Of a stretch of 64,000 nt of DNA, positions 24,381-31,832 are shown in pieces. A program made the translations under genes and the position numbers. Source of the DNA: Candidatus Sacchlamyda saccharinae (GTDB lineage Bacteria; Chlamydiota; Chlamydiia; Chlamydiales; Rhabdochlamydiaceae); the NCBI GenBank assembly GCA_030408505.1, contig JAUHQI010000004.1:496001-560000 (forward strand), given 5' to 3'. Under the pieces are notes generated by a model. The model worked only from the letters and a program-made list of their open reading frames with translations, had not been told where the DNA came from and made no database searches. Position 1 is the stretch's first letter. Every line of letters begins with the position of its first letter.

Positions 24381-25388
24381 ATGCTTGAAAAACACTCCTT
24401 GCCAGACTCAATAATTACCAAATGCCTAAAGACAAATTATGGCATTGAAGCTGCTAGCTTGACATCTTTACCTATTGGCGCAGATATCGACGCCTCTTTG
24501 TATAAAGTTCAAACATTTGATCAAAGGGCTTTTTTTATAAAAATCAAGCGTAAGAACAAACATGATATCGGTGTTGAAGTAGTGGAATTTTTACACCGTG
24601 AAGGTATTCAACAAGTCCTTCCACCCATAAGGACCGTTCAGGGCAACCCGACTCAGCCTATTGAAGATTCCACGCTCATTGTATACCCATTTGTAGAGGG
24701 AAAGGATGGATTCGATCAAGACTTAACAGACTGCCAATGGATTACACTTGGTAAGTCTTTGAGGCAAATACACACTCTTAAAGTGCCTGTAACTATCCAA
24801 AAACAAATCCGACATGAAACTTACTCTGCAAAATGGAGAGAGGCTGTGAGGTCAATCTATACTCTGATTGAAACCAGTCCTATCGGTGATGAGCCCGCTT
24901 TAAAACTACACAAGTTTATACAAAAAAATATGCCAGTTATTCGCCAGCTGGTAAATCGCGCTGAAGAACTAGGGAAAAAACTCCAGGAATCCTCTCCCCC
25001 CTTTGTGCTATGTCACTCCGATATTCATGGCGGCAATGTTTTGCTAAATAATAACTCTCTTCTTTACATCGTAGATTGGGATGAACCCATTCTAGCACCA
25101 AAAGAGCGTGATCTTATGTTTATAGGGGGTAGCGTCGGAAATGTTTGGAACAAGCCTCATGAGAATCAACTTTTTTACGAAGGTTATGGCAAGACAGAGA
25201 TTGATGTAACAGCTCTTGCCTACTACCGGCTCGAACGAATTGTTGAAGATGTTGCTATCTACTGCAGCGAACTACTTCTGAAAACAACCGGAGGCGAGGC
25301 CAGGTTAGAAATGTTCAAGCATTTTATGGATATGTTTGAACCACAAGGGGTGGTAGACACAGCATTTAAAACTGCCGAAAGCCTATAA
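24381..25388 (+). CDS. Aminoglycoside-phosphotransferase-family kinase, spectinomycin-kinase-like
   Basis: The 335-residue protein has the APH fold. The catalytic loop is L-C-H-S-D-I-H-G-G-N-V-L near residue 212, and the metal-binding Asp lies in Y-I-V-D-W-D-E near residue 232. The N-lobe lysine sits in F-F-I-K-I-K near residue 55. Overall it most resembles APH(9) spectinomycin kinases, which use ATP to phosphorylate spectinomycin. Related kinases act on choline, homoserine or other small alcohols, so resistance should not be assumed. It ends six bases inside the convergent HAD gene. Confidence 0.75.
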   Translation: MLEKHSLPDSIITKCLKTNYGIEAASLTSLPIGADIDASLYKVQTFDQRAFFIKIKRKNKHDIGVEVVEFLHREGIQQVLPPIRTVQGNPTQPIEDSTLIVYPFVEGKDGFDQDLTDCQWITLGKSLRQIHTLKVPVTIQKQIRHETYSAKWREAVRSIYTLIETSPIGDEPALKLHKFIQKNMPVIRQLVNRAEELGKKLQESSPPFVLCHSDIHGGNVLLNNNSLLYIVDWDEPILAPKERDLMFIGGSVGNVWNKPHENQLFYEGYGKTEIDVTALAYYRLERIVEDVAIYCSELLLKTTGGEARLEMFKHFMDMFEPQGVVDTAFKTAESL

Positions 25389-26264
25389 AACAGCCTTGTC
25401 AAGTGCTTCTTGCACTATATTCACGTAGTAATCTTCATCTGATAATGCTAGGAGCGTATCCACAGGAATGAGGCGCTTTTTTTCAATCACCTCTTTGGGA
25501 TGGATCAGCTTTTTACTTTCAGCATCAAAAGGGCAGACTATGTTTTCTTCAGGATGCGAGCTACTGAATTTCGCATTGTCATCAAAAAAGAAACTGATTG
25601 CTTTGGACTCATCTTGCTCCACTGGGAATGCTTTGCCATATTGCCAATTTTTATCATGATTAAACCAATGGTGGAAGTCGTCTTGAATGGCCACATGTCC
25701 CTCTTTTAAAATCTCGTAGAGCTCTTCATGCCCATTTACGTCCTTCTTACTGATAAAACCTTCCCCACACTCTTGGTTTAACTCATCTACAATAATAGGG
25801 ATATCTGTTCCGAATGTCCGAATCGCTATGGTGTATTTTAGATCATGTTCATTCAAACGGTCTATGAGCGCATAAAAAGATGGGAATATCAAAGTCTTTT
25901 GATTTTCAAGGGTATGCATTGCTTTTGCATACAGGTCTTGCATCTCCTCTAAATCTGGATGGTCTTGCGCTTCTAGTACAGTTAACACCTTAGAAATCAA
26001 CGCATCTTGCTCCTTTTTCACTACAGACGATGCAGTTCTGTTCTCTAGCTTGTGATGTCTGATATAATCAGAGTAGCTGATTGGCTGTGAAATTGACTCG
26101 TCCCAGACAGCTTTTACACGATTTGCAATGGATGTTGAGACCACATCATGGGCTGTTTTTTGACCCGCTTTATCTATCGCAATGAGCGTTTCGTTAACAT
26201 CAAAATGCAAAATGAGATGAGGAGGTTTCTCCAGATTTTCAGTTCTATACCCAAACCAATTCAA
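25383..26264 (-). CDS. HAD-superfamily hydrolase-like protein
   Basis: The 293-residue product has a HAD-like first motif H-F-D-V-N-E-T-L near residues 20-27, F-P-S-F-Y-A-L-I-D-R-L in the place of the cap or second motif, and a late acidic motif I-S-F-F-F-D-D-N near residue 222. HAD enzymes are mostly phosphatases. The second catalytic Asp of D-x-D-x-T is Asn here, which may alter activity. The only start codon that keeps motif one with its usual lead-in is TTG 26264, which lies inside the terminal repeat of the element at 26246-26408 and gives M-N-W-F-G-Y. The true start is therefore uncertain. Confidence 0.6.
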   Translation of the reverse strand: MNWFGYRTENLEKPPHLILHFDVNETLIAIDKAGQKTAHDVVSTSIANRVKAVWDESISQPISYSDYIRHHKLENRTASSVVKKEQDALISKVLTVLEAQDHPDLEEMQDLYAKAMHTLENQKTLIFPSFYALIDRLNEHDLKYTIAIRTFGTDIPIIVDELNQECGEGFISKKDVNGHEELYEILKEGHVAIQDDFHHWFNHDKNWQYGKAFPVEQDESKAISFFFDDNAKFSSSHPEENIVCPFDAESKKLIHPKEVIEKKRLIPVDTLLALSDEDYYVNIVQEALDKAVL

Positions 26265-26408
26265 GACTTGGTCCTGAGCTACGTCGGCTTTTTCTCAAAT
26301 TTTTCACCAATTCATCGCGCCGTGTCTATAAACACGACTGCTCTTCATTGAAGTAAAATTTGAGGAGCCTTCTTGCTCAAACCCAAGTCTTGAATTGGTT
26401 TGGGTATA
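26246..26408. repeat. TATACCC terminal-inverted-repeat element, complete copy
   Basis: The element is 163 bp long. Its left end, TATACCCAAACCAATTCAAG and six more bases, is a perfect inverted copy of the right end at 26383-26408. The interior contains an inverted CTCAAATTTT / AAAATTTGAG pair and a hairpin CGTGT-CTATA-ACACG. No protein is encoded. Flanks show no clear target duplication beyond the outer TA. The left end overlaps the first codons of the HAD gene. The rest of the 26265-26568 gap is AT-rich and holds only the promoter at 26533. Confidence 0.9.
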
Positions 26409-26532
26409 GACTCTGCGCCCGCACTAAAAGAGAATAAAAAAAACAACACTAAATTTAAAAAAACCATTTGAACCACCTTTAGAAAGGGCTTAGTTTATCA
26501 AAAATAGATAAAATCAGCAATTTTTGAATCAG

Positions 26533-26562
26533 TTGACTTGAATGCTCTAAAGATCATAATAT
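26533..26562 (+). promoter_or_regulatory. Promoter of the ABC-F gene
   Basis: TTGACT at 26533-26538 and TAATAT at 26557-26562 are 18 bases apart. The GTG start codon follows only six bases after the -10 box, so the transcript would begin at or next to the start codon. Confidence 0.6.
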
Positions 26563-26568
26563 CTGTTT

Positions 26569-28356
26569 GTGTCTCCTCTTATTCATTGCCAAGAACTTGC
26601 AAAATCTTTTGGATCCAGACAACTCTTTTCTGGGCTGTCTATAAGTGTTTTTTCAGGCGATCGGATCGGTCTCATTGGCCCTAACGGCTCGGGCAAATCA
26701 ACCCTACTCAAAATCCTTGCTGGCGTCGAATCCTCAGACTCAGGAGAGATCTCGATGTCTCGAGGACTAAAAATTGGTTATGTCCCGCAAACTTGTGACT
26801 TTCCAGATTTGAAACCTGAAGAGATATTGTTGGAGGCCTTAAAGGAAAACACTATCCTCGCCGACTACGAAAAAGATGTTCTTGTCCAAACGTGGCTAAG
26901 CAAGCTCGGCTTCGAGGGAAAGGAACTTTCCGCTGCAAAATTATCTGGAGGCTGGAAAAAACGACTTTCTTTTGCAAAAGAGCTGATTACTTCTCCCGAT
27001 CTCCTTCTCTTAGATGAGCCCACAAACCACCTGGATCTTGAAGGGATCCTTTGGCTAGAAAAATTCTTAACTCGCGAGGCTGTAACTTATCTCCTCGTCT
27101 CTCACGATCGCTATTTTTTGCAAAACACCGCAAACAAGACGATTGAAATCGACTATTCTTACCCGAATGGAATCTTTGCCGTTGACGCTCCCTATATCGA
27201 CTTCCTTGAGAAGAAAGAGGCTTTTTTGTCTGGGCAGCTTGAAACACAGCGTTCTCTCGCTTCAAAGGCAAGGAAAGAGACCGAATGGCTCCGGAAGACT
27301 CCAAAAGCGCGGAGCACTAAGTCAAAATCTCGTGTTGATGAAGCTCGCGATCTTTTTGATGAGCTTTCACAAGTAAAGCAAAGAAATAAAAAGCAACGAG
27401 CCGAGATCAATTTCATCGCTTCAGAAAGAGAAACAAAAAGACTCATCACCGCTAAAAACTTATGCAAGTCTATGGGAGATCGCCCCCTCTTCAAACAGCT
27501 AGATTTCACCCTTGCTCCTGGAACCCGGTTAGCCCTTATGGGCCCCAATGGCTGTGGAAAAACAACTCTTCTACGCCTTTTAGCAGACGAGCTGAGTGCG
27601 GATGCCGGAACTCTAAAAAGGGCCGACAACCTTAAGATTGTCTACTTCGATCAACACCGAGCACAACTGCCCGATCAAATCACCCTACGAGAAGCATTAG
27701 CGCCAAGTGGCGACTACGTCATCTACCACGACAAGCCGATCCATGTGAATGGATGGTGTAAACGCTTCCTTTTCTCTCCCGATCTTCTCGATCTACCCAT
27801 TAGCAAGCTCTCTGGAGGTGAAAGAGCGCGCATATCGATCGCAAGATTGATGCTGCAGCCTGCCGACATCCTCCTTCTTGACGAGCCGACAAACGATCTC
27901 GACATCCCAACTCTGGAAATCCTTGAGGAGAGCCTCCTTGAGTTTCCAGGAGCTGTTGTTTTAATCACCCACGATCGATTCATGCTCGATCGGATCTGCA
28001 ACGTATTTCTAGCTCTTGGCAATCTAGAATGCACCGATCTCTTTTCAAGCTATGCGCAATGGCAAAAAGCTGCACCCAAGAAATCAGTGCCCACCAAGCC
28101 CAAAGAGAAAAAAGATGCGCCTAAAGAAGCTACAAAGCCAAAGCTCAGCTACCAGGAAAAGAAGGAATACAAAGAGATTGAGCGGAAAATAACCAAACTC
28201 GAGGAAAAAGTTCAAAAGCTGAATCATCTCCTAGAAAATCCTGAAATTACTGAAAACCCGGAAAAACTTCAGGAAACTTGTACAGCTATCTCTGTGGAAG
28301 AAACCAAAATTGAACAGCTCTATCTCCGCTTGGTCGACCTCGATCAAAAATCTTAG
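26569..28356 (+). CDS. uup: ABC-F ATPase, Uup-like
   Basis: The 595-residue cytosolic protein has two ATPase domains and no membrane segments, as in ABC-F translation factors. Domain 1 has G-P-N-G-S-G-K-S-T and L-S-G-G-W-K-K-R; domain 2 has G-P-N-G-C-G-K-T-T and L-S-G-G-E-R-A-R. A charged linker of about 80 residues joins them. The last 100 residues form a Lys/Glu-rich coiled coil, which is typical of Uup rather than EttA. Uup-type proteins bind branched nucleic acid or the ribosome. The start is GTG with no ribosome site, and a promoter lies so close that the mRNA may lack a leader. Confidence 0.88.
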   Translation: MSPLIHCQELAKSFGSRQLFSGLSISVFSGDRIGLIGPNGSGKSTLLKILAGVESSDSGEISMSRGLKIGYVPQTCDFPDLKPEEILLEALKENTILADYEKDVLVQTWLSKLGFEGKELSAAKLSGGWKKRLSFAKELITSPDLLLLDEPTNHLDLEGILWLEKFLTREAVTYLLVSHDRYFLQNTANKTIEIDYSYPNGIFAVDAPYIDFLEKKEAFLSGQLETQRSLASKARKETEWLRKTPKARSTKSKSRVDEARDLFDELSQVKQRNKKQRAEINFIASERETKRLITAKNLCKSMGDRPLFKQLDFTLAPGTRLALMGPNGCGKTTLLRLLADELSADAGTLKRADNLKIVYFDQHRAQLPDQITLREALAPSGDYVIYHDKPIHVNGWCKRFLFSPDLLDLPISKLSGGERARISIARLMLQPADILLLDEPTNDLDIPTLEILEESLLEFPGAVVLITHDRFMLDRICNVFLALGNLECTDLFSSYAQWQKAAPKKSVPTKPKEKKDAPKEATKPKLSYQEKKEYKEIERKITKLEEKVQKLNHLLENPEITENPEKLQETCTAISVEETKIEQLYLRLVDLDQKS

Positions 28357-28380
28357 AAATGATAAAAAACTTTTTTTCTG

Positions 28381-28419
28381 ATAACCTCCCAAAAAGTCTT
28401 CCAAGGGAAAAAAGGTTAT
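28381..28419 (+). promoter_or_regulatory. Inverted repeat covering the ribosome site of the barrel protein gene
   Basis: ATAACCT at 28381-28387 pairs with AGGTTAT at 28413-28419. The second arm includes the AAGG ribosome site and the AT of the start codon. CCC and GGG next to the arms could extend the stem with a bulge. Such a hairpin could limit translation. Confidence 0.4.
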
Positions 28420-29179
28420 GAAAAAACTTATTGCAGGATCGGTAGCGACGCTACTTAGCATTGGACTTTTTGCAGGTGACTGCTGCTGCTGTGAGGACTC
28501 CATCGTTTCTCTTGGAGGCAGTTATACAAGATCTCATATCGACCCAGATGGCCTTTCCGACTTGGATGGGAACATGGGTGGAGTGCAGGGTATGTACCAG
28601 TATCGACCATTATGCAATGTCTATGCAGCGATTGGAGGCTATTGGAGAGCTGGAAAAAACACAGGAAGTGCAGGGACAAGAGACCTTACTGATGCTGGTG
28701 TCCACCAGAGAATTGGCTATACATTTTCCCTATGCGATTGCTTCATTTTGCTTTCTCCCTACACGGGATTTGGCTATCGCCACCTTTCTCACCATGTAAA
28801 ACCCCAAATTGGTAGCAAAATAAAACTCCGATATAACGAATTCTACATCCCCGTAGGCCTACAAACCGTCTATGACACATGCCAGTGGCTATCAATTGGG
28901 CTCGATGCCGTTTGGATGCCACAGGTTTATCCTACCGTGACTTTTGATGTGACAGATGGCGCCCGCTGGGTTACTGAATGCACATTAAAGAACTTCAATG
29001 TGGCCCTCCCCTTTTATTTCGATTGCTTTTGCAATCTCAACGTTGTTTTAAAACCCTTTTTCGAGTTTTGGGAAAATGGTAAGACGATTGCCAAAACCCA
29101 ATTCAACGATCCTCTTGGTCTGCCTAAGACCTCATACACTTTTTGGGGTCTAGAACTTAACCTGCAATATACTTTTTAA
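28418..29179 (+). CDS. Predicted outer-membrane beta-barrel protein, Cys-rich
   Basis: The 253-residue protein starts M-K-K-L-I-A-G-S-V-A-T-L-L-S, a signal peptide that ends near A-G-D. The mature chain alternates short amphipathic beta strands with turns and ends in L-Q-Y-T-F, with the C-terminal Phe needed for barrel assembly. It has about ten cysteines, including a C-C-C-C run near the mature N-terminus. Disulfide-rich envelopes replace peptidoglycan strength in chlamydiae, so cross-linking is plausible. Its stop overlaps the GH64 start by one base (TAATG), so the two are translated together. Confidence 0.7.
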   Translation: MKKLIAGSVATLLSIGLFAGDCCCCEDSIVSLGGSYTRSHIDPDGLSDLDGNMGGVQGMYQYRPLCNVYAAIGGYWRAGKNTGSAGTRDLTDAGVHQRIGYTFSLCDCFILLSPYTGFGYRHLSHHVKPQIGSKIKLRYNEFYIPVGLQTVYDTCQWLSIGLDAVWMPQVYPTVTFDVTDGARWVTECTLKNFNVALPFYFDCFCNLNVVLKPFFEFWENGKTIAKTQFNDPLGLPKTSYTFWGLELNLQYTF

Positions 29180-30771
29180 TGATGAAACCATTCCTAGTGC
29201 TTCTTTTCTGCTTGCGATTAGCCCTCGCCTCTGACCCTCAAAGAATTGAGGATTTCCATACTACTTATCTACTTCAATCTCAGCATGCAGGGGCTGATGC
29301 CCTGGTTCTTGAAGCTGGTCCCACCAATGGATTATTGCCTGTACTGATTGTGAATAACTTCCCAGCCTCCCAGGGAGATTTGTATGTAGCCGTAACACCA
29401 CAATCCATTGTCCCCCCACTCACTATAGACACTGCAACCGGCATTGTAGGAGCTGGTGGGACTCCCAACTCTGTAAAAGTCAGCTCTCTTCCCGATGCGA
29501 GCAAGTATATTTCCAATGCTCCAGCTGGGAAAATTCTCTTTGTAAACCCCATTGTTTCGGGAAGGATCTACTTCTCTCTTTCGGATGCAGCCAACCCAAT
29601 GGGTTTGCAATTTGGCTCTTTGGCCCCAAGTTTTACCAATACGTCTGACCCCAACTTCAGTGTCCGATTTGATAAGTGCGAATACACCTATACCGGCGGA
29701 GACTCCCCCAACATTTCGTGCAATGCAACAGCGGTCGACTTCTTTTCCCTTCCCATTCAGCTGCAGGTGCTAGACGGCTCAAAAGGTTTTGCCCCCGTCT
29801 CCCATGCAAGCGGACTTTCACAAACAAGGGAAACGGTCATTAACAAAATTATTTCCGATTTTGCAGCGGCAGGAGAGAGTACTGAGTGGGAAAAACTATT
29901 CCTACCGACTGGAGCGACCTCTGCCGACTCAATTATTCGGGTTCTCAGTGCCAAAAATGGGATTCTGGTATTTGGGTTCGATGAAAACTACTTCACCAAT
30001 CTGACCTTTGACTATTTGGACTATCTCTGGACCAATGCGATGAGTTTCTATCAAAATGGAAGCGGGACCAACAAACTCTTCATTCAGATGCCCATTGGAG
30101 CTGGAGATGCTCCTGCAAACGGGAGCCGCGTCTACGAGGCCGACTTTACCACAGCCCCAGATACGATTGTGTTCACTCAAGTTCTGCCCTCGATTGGAAC
30201 AGACCAGCTCATCCTGTCTGCGCCCACGACAACGGGAACAACGACGACATCTCTCCTTTTTCAAGCACTTCCCCTCTACAATATCGCTGATGGAGATAAT
30301 TCCAGCCATCCAGGTGATGTCCAACAAATCAGCCAGCTCTTTTCTGAAGCCATTATTTGTGGGATGCTACCAAGAAATATTCCCGATAAAACGGTCCCTT
30401 TAAGAACCGTTCCTCCAGGGAGTCATGGAAACGCAAACGTGAACCCCAATAACGGCAATGTAAATGATTCCCCCACAGACGCCAATCAGAAAAACAACTT
30501 GGCCAGCACCTTCGAGCACATCAACAGTTTTTATCAGTTCAATGCAGAACTAGAAACTGGAACCATCCCTCTTGCAGGGACAACCGCTTCGACAGGCCCT
30601 TGGTTTGACCTCTATGGCAGCGCCATCCATAACCTCGAAGGGCCCGCAACAGGTCTTGTCTATACATACGGGTTCGATGAGGGGATGTATCCCCAGGTCC
30701 TGATCGATGACCAACCTGTCACATCCACAACGCTCCTTCAGATCACTGTTGGTGGGGTACCTGGTCCTTAG
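29179..30771 (+). CDS. Exported glycoside hydrolase family 64 beta-1,3-glucanase-like protein
   Basis: The 530-residue protein has a signal peptide (M-M-K-P-F-L-V-L-L-F). The N-terminal part shows the GH64 pattern: G-R-I-Y-F-S-L near residue 125, F-D-K-C-E-Y-T-Y-T-G near 163, then N-A-T-A-V-D-F-F-S-L-P-I-Q-L, which matches the family consensus of N-x-T-x-V-D-F-F-G-L-P. The C-terminal part has F-N-A-E-L-E-T-G, W-F-D-L-Y-G-S-A-I and Y-G-F-D-E-G-M-Y. GH64 enzymes cut beta-1,3-glucan to pentasaccharides. The target in an intracellular bacterium could be amoebal cyst wall, algal or fungal glucan. The coupled barrel protein may take part in release. Confidence 0.75.
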   Translation: MMKPFLVLLFCLRLALASDPQRIEDFHTTYLLQSQHAGADALVLEAGPTNGLLPVLIVNNFPASQGDLYVAVTPQSIVPPLTIDTATGIVGAGGTPNSVKVSSLPDASKYISNAPAGKILFVNPIVSGRIYFSLSDAANPMGLQFGSLAPSFTNTSDPNFSVRFDKCEYTYTGGDSPNISCNATAVDFFSLPIQLQVLDGSKGFAPVSHASGLSQTRETVINKIISDFAAAGESTEWEKLFLPTGATSADSIIRVLSAKNGILVFGFDENYFTNLTFDYLDYLWTNAMSFYQNGSGTNKLFIQMPIGAGDAPANGSRVYEADFTTAPDTIVFTQVLPSIGTDQLILSAPTTTGTTTTSLLFQALPLYNIADGDNSSHPGDVQQISQLFSEAIICGMLPRNIPDKTVPLRTVPPGSHGNANVNPNNGNVNDSPTDANQKNNLASTFEHINSFYQFNAELETGTIPLAGTTASTGPWFDLYGSAIHNLEGPATGLVYTYGFDEGMYPQVLIDDQPVTSTTLLQITVGGVPGP

Positions 30772-30782
30772 GAAATGACTGA

Positions 30783-31352
30783 TTAATTCCGCACATTCAT
30801 CTTCAGCGTCTTTTGGGCTTTGTTAAGCCCTTCAATTAATCTATGAACTCTAGAAGAATTAATGGGCTTATCTTCTGAAATTTTAAGAAAATAGATTTCT
30901 TGCCAAACCTGGGTATTCTTTGCTTGTTTGCTGTCTGTGACAACCCATGGGGGATAGACTCTAATCGCCCTCTTTCCTCCTTTGCCCTCTTTTGAAAGAA
31001 CTCCTTTTTCAGCAAGTATTGATTTTGGAAAAACAAACAATCCGAAATGCTCGCCGCTGCGCGCGCTAAAAATATAAAGATCCACAGGATCTGCCAAATC
31101 GTAGGGCAAAATTGGACCGTCTCGCATCCTCTTCCATATAGTGAGAAAAAAGCCAATTTTTTTTTGAGTAATTTTTCCTACTCGAAATTTGCAGCGCTGC
31201 CCATTCAAACTAAAATCGAGAGCTCCATAATCAGAGCTTTCTCGCTCTTCCATAATATTCGTGGTATTGAATCCACATGGTTCAAAAGCCAATCGCTGAG
31301 CTAAGTAGAGATCGGGGTGGGCATCTTTTAGCTGAACGTGATTAGTTGGCAT
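30783..31352 (-). CDS. MepB-family protein
   Basis: The product of about 189 residues carries the MepB pattern: Y-G-A-L-D-F, C-K-F-R-V-G-K-I-T-Q-K-K-I-G-F-F, W-K-R, F-G-L-F-V-F-P-K and G-G-K-R-A-I-R-V-Y-P-P-W, then Q-V-W-Q-E-I-Y-F. MepB is known mainly from staphylococci, next to the MepA efflux pump, and its biochemistry is unknown. ATG 31352 is chosen because the preceding 30 codons overlap msrB in another frame and lack family similarity. It overlaps msrB by 11 bases and ends the HD-msrB-mepB operon. Confidence 0.82.
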   Translation of the reverse strand: MPTNHVQLKDAHPDLYLAQRLAFEPCGFNTTNIMEERESSDYGALDFSLNGQRCKFRVGKITQKKIGFFLTIWKRMRDGPILPYDLADPVDLYIFSARSGEHFGLFVFPKSILAEKGVLSKEGKGGKRAIRVYPPWVVTDSKQAKNTQVWQEIYFLKISEDKPINSSRVHRLIEGLNKAQKTLKMNVRN

Positions 31353-31830
31353 CTCTACTAGTCTCGATGAAATTAAGAGCGGTGGAATTGGTGCAGTAGC
31401 GTTTCCCTGATGGGAGAGGGCCATCATTATAGACATCCCCAATGTGCCCTTCGCAGCGACTACACACCACTTCTTTGCTCGAACTAAAGGGATTTAGTCC
31501 ACCGCGCAGCTTCACGTTTTCAGAGAAGATGGGCATCCAGAAGCTCGGCCAGCCGGTGCCAGCACTATACTTCTTCTCAGAACTAAACAAGGGCAATGAG
31601 CATGCAGCGCATTGATATATCCCCTGTCTCTTATTGTCACAATATGCGTTCTTAAATGGCGGATCGGCCTCTCTTTGTCGCATAACTTGAAATTGCTCCG
31701 GAGTAAGGCGCTCTTTCCACTGCGCTTTCGTAAGGGAAAGCTTTTTCTTATCAAATCGCTCTAATTGAGCTGTTTGACAAACTCCTGCTACGGCAATGAG
31801 CATAGCTATTGGAAAAATGAATTTTTTCAT
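31342..31830 (-). CDS. msrB: Exported peptide-methionine (R)-S-oxide reductase
   Basis: MsrB reduces methionine-R-sulfoxide in proteins. The 162-residue product has a signal peptide (M-K-K-F-I-F-P-I-A-M-L-I-A-V-A-G). Zinc-binding pairs are C-A-A-C and C-S-R-C, with G-T-G-W-P-S-F-W between them, and the catalytic Cys lies in R-Y-C-T-N-S-T-A-L-N-F. AAGGA precedes ATG 31830, two bases after the stop of the HD gene. Export suggests repair of oxidised envelope proteins, for example after a host oxidative burst. No partner MsrA or electron donor is nearby. Confidence 0.93.
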   Translation of the reverse strand: MKKFIFPIAMLIAVAGVCQTAQLERFDKKKLSLTKAQWKERLTPEQFQVMRQREADPPFKNAYCDNKRQGIYQCAACSLPLFSSEKKYSAGTGWPSFWMPIFSENVKLRGGLNPFSSSKEVVCSRCEGHIGDVYNDGPLPSGKRYCTNSTALNFIETSRDAN

Positions 31831-31832
31831 AT

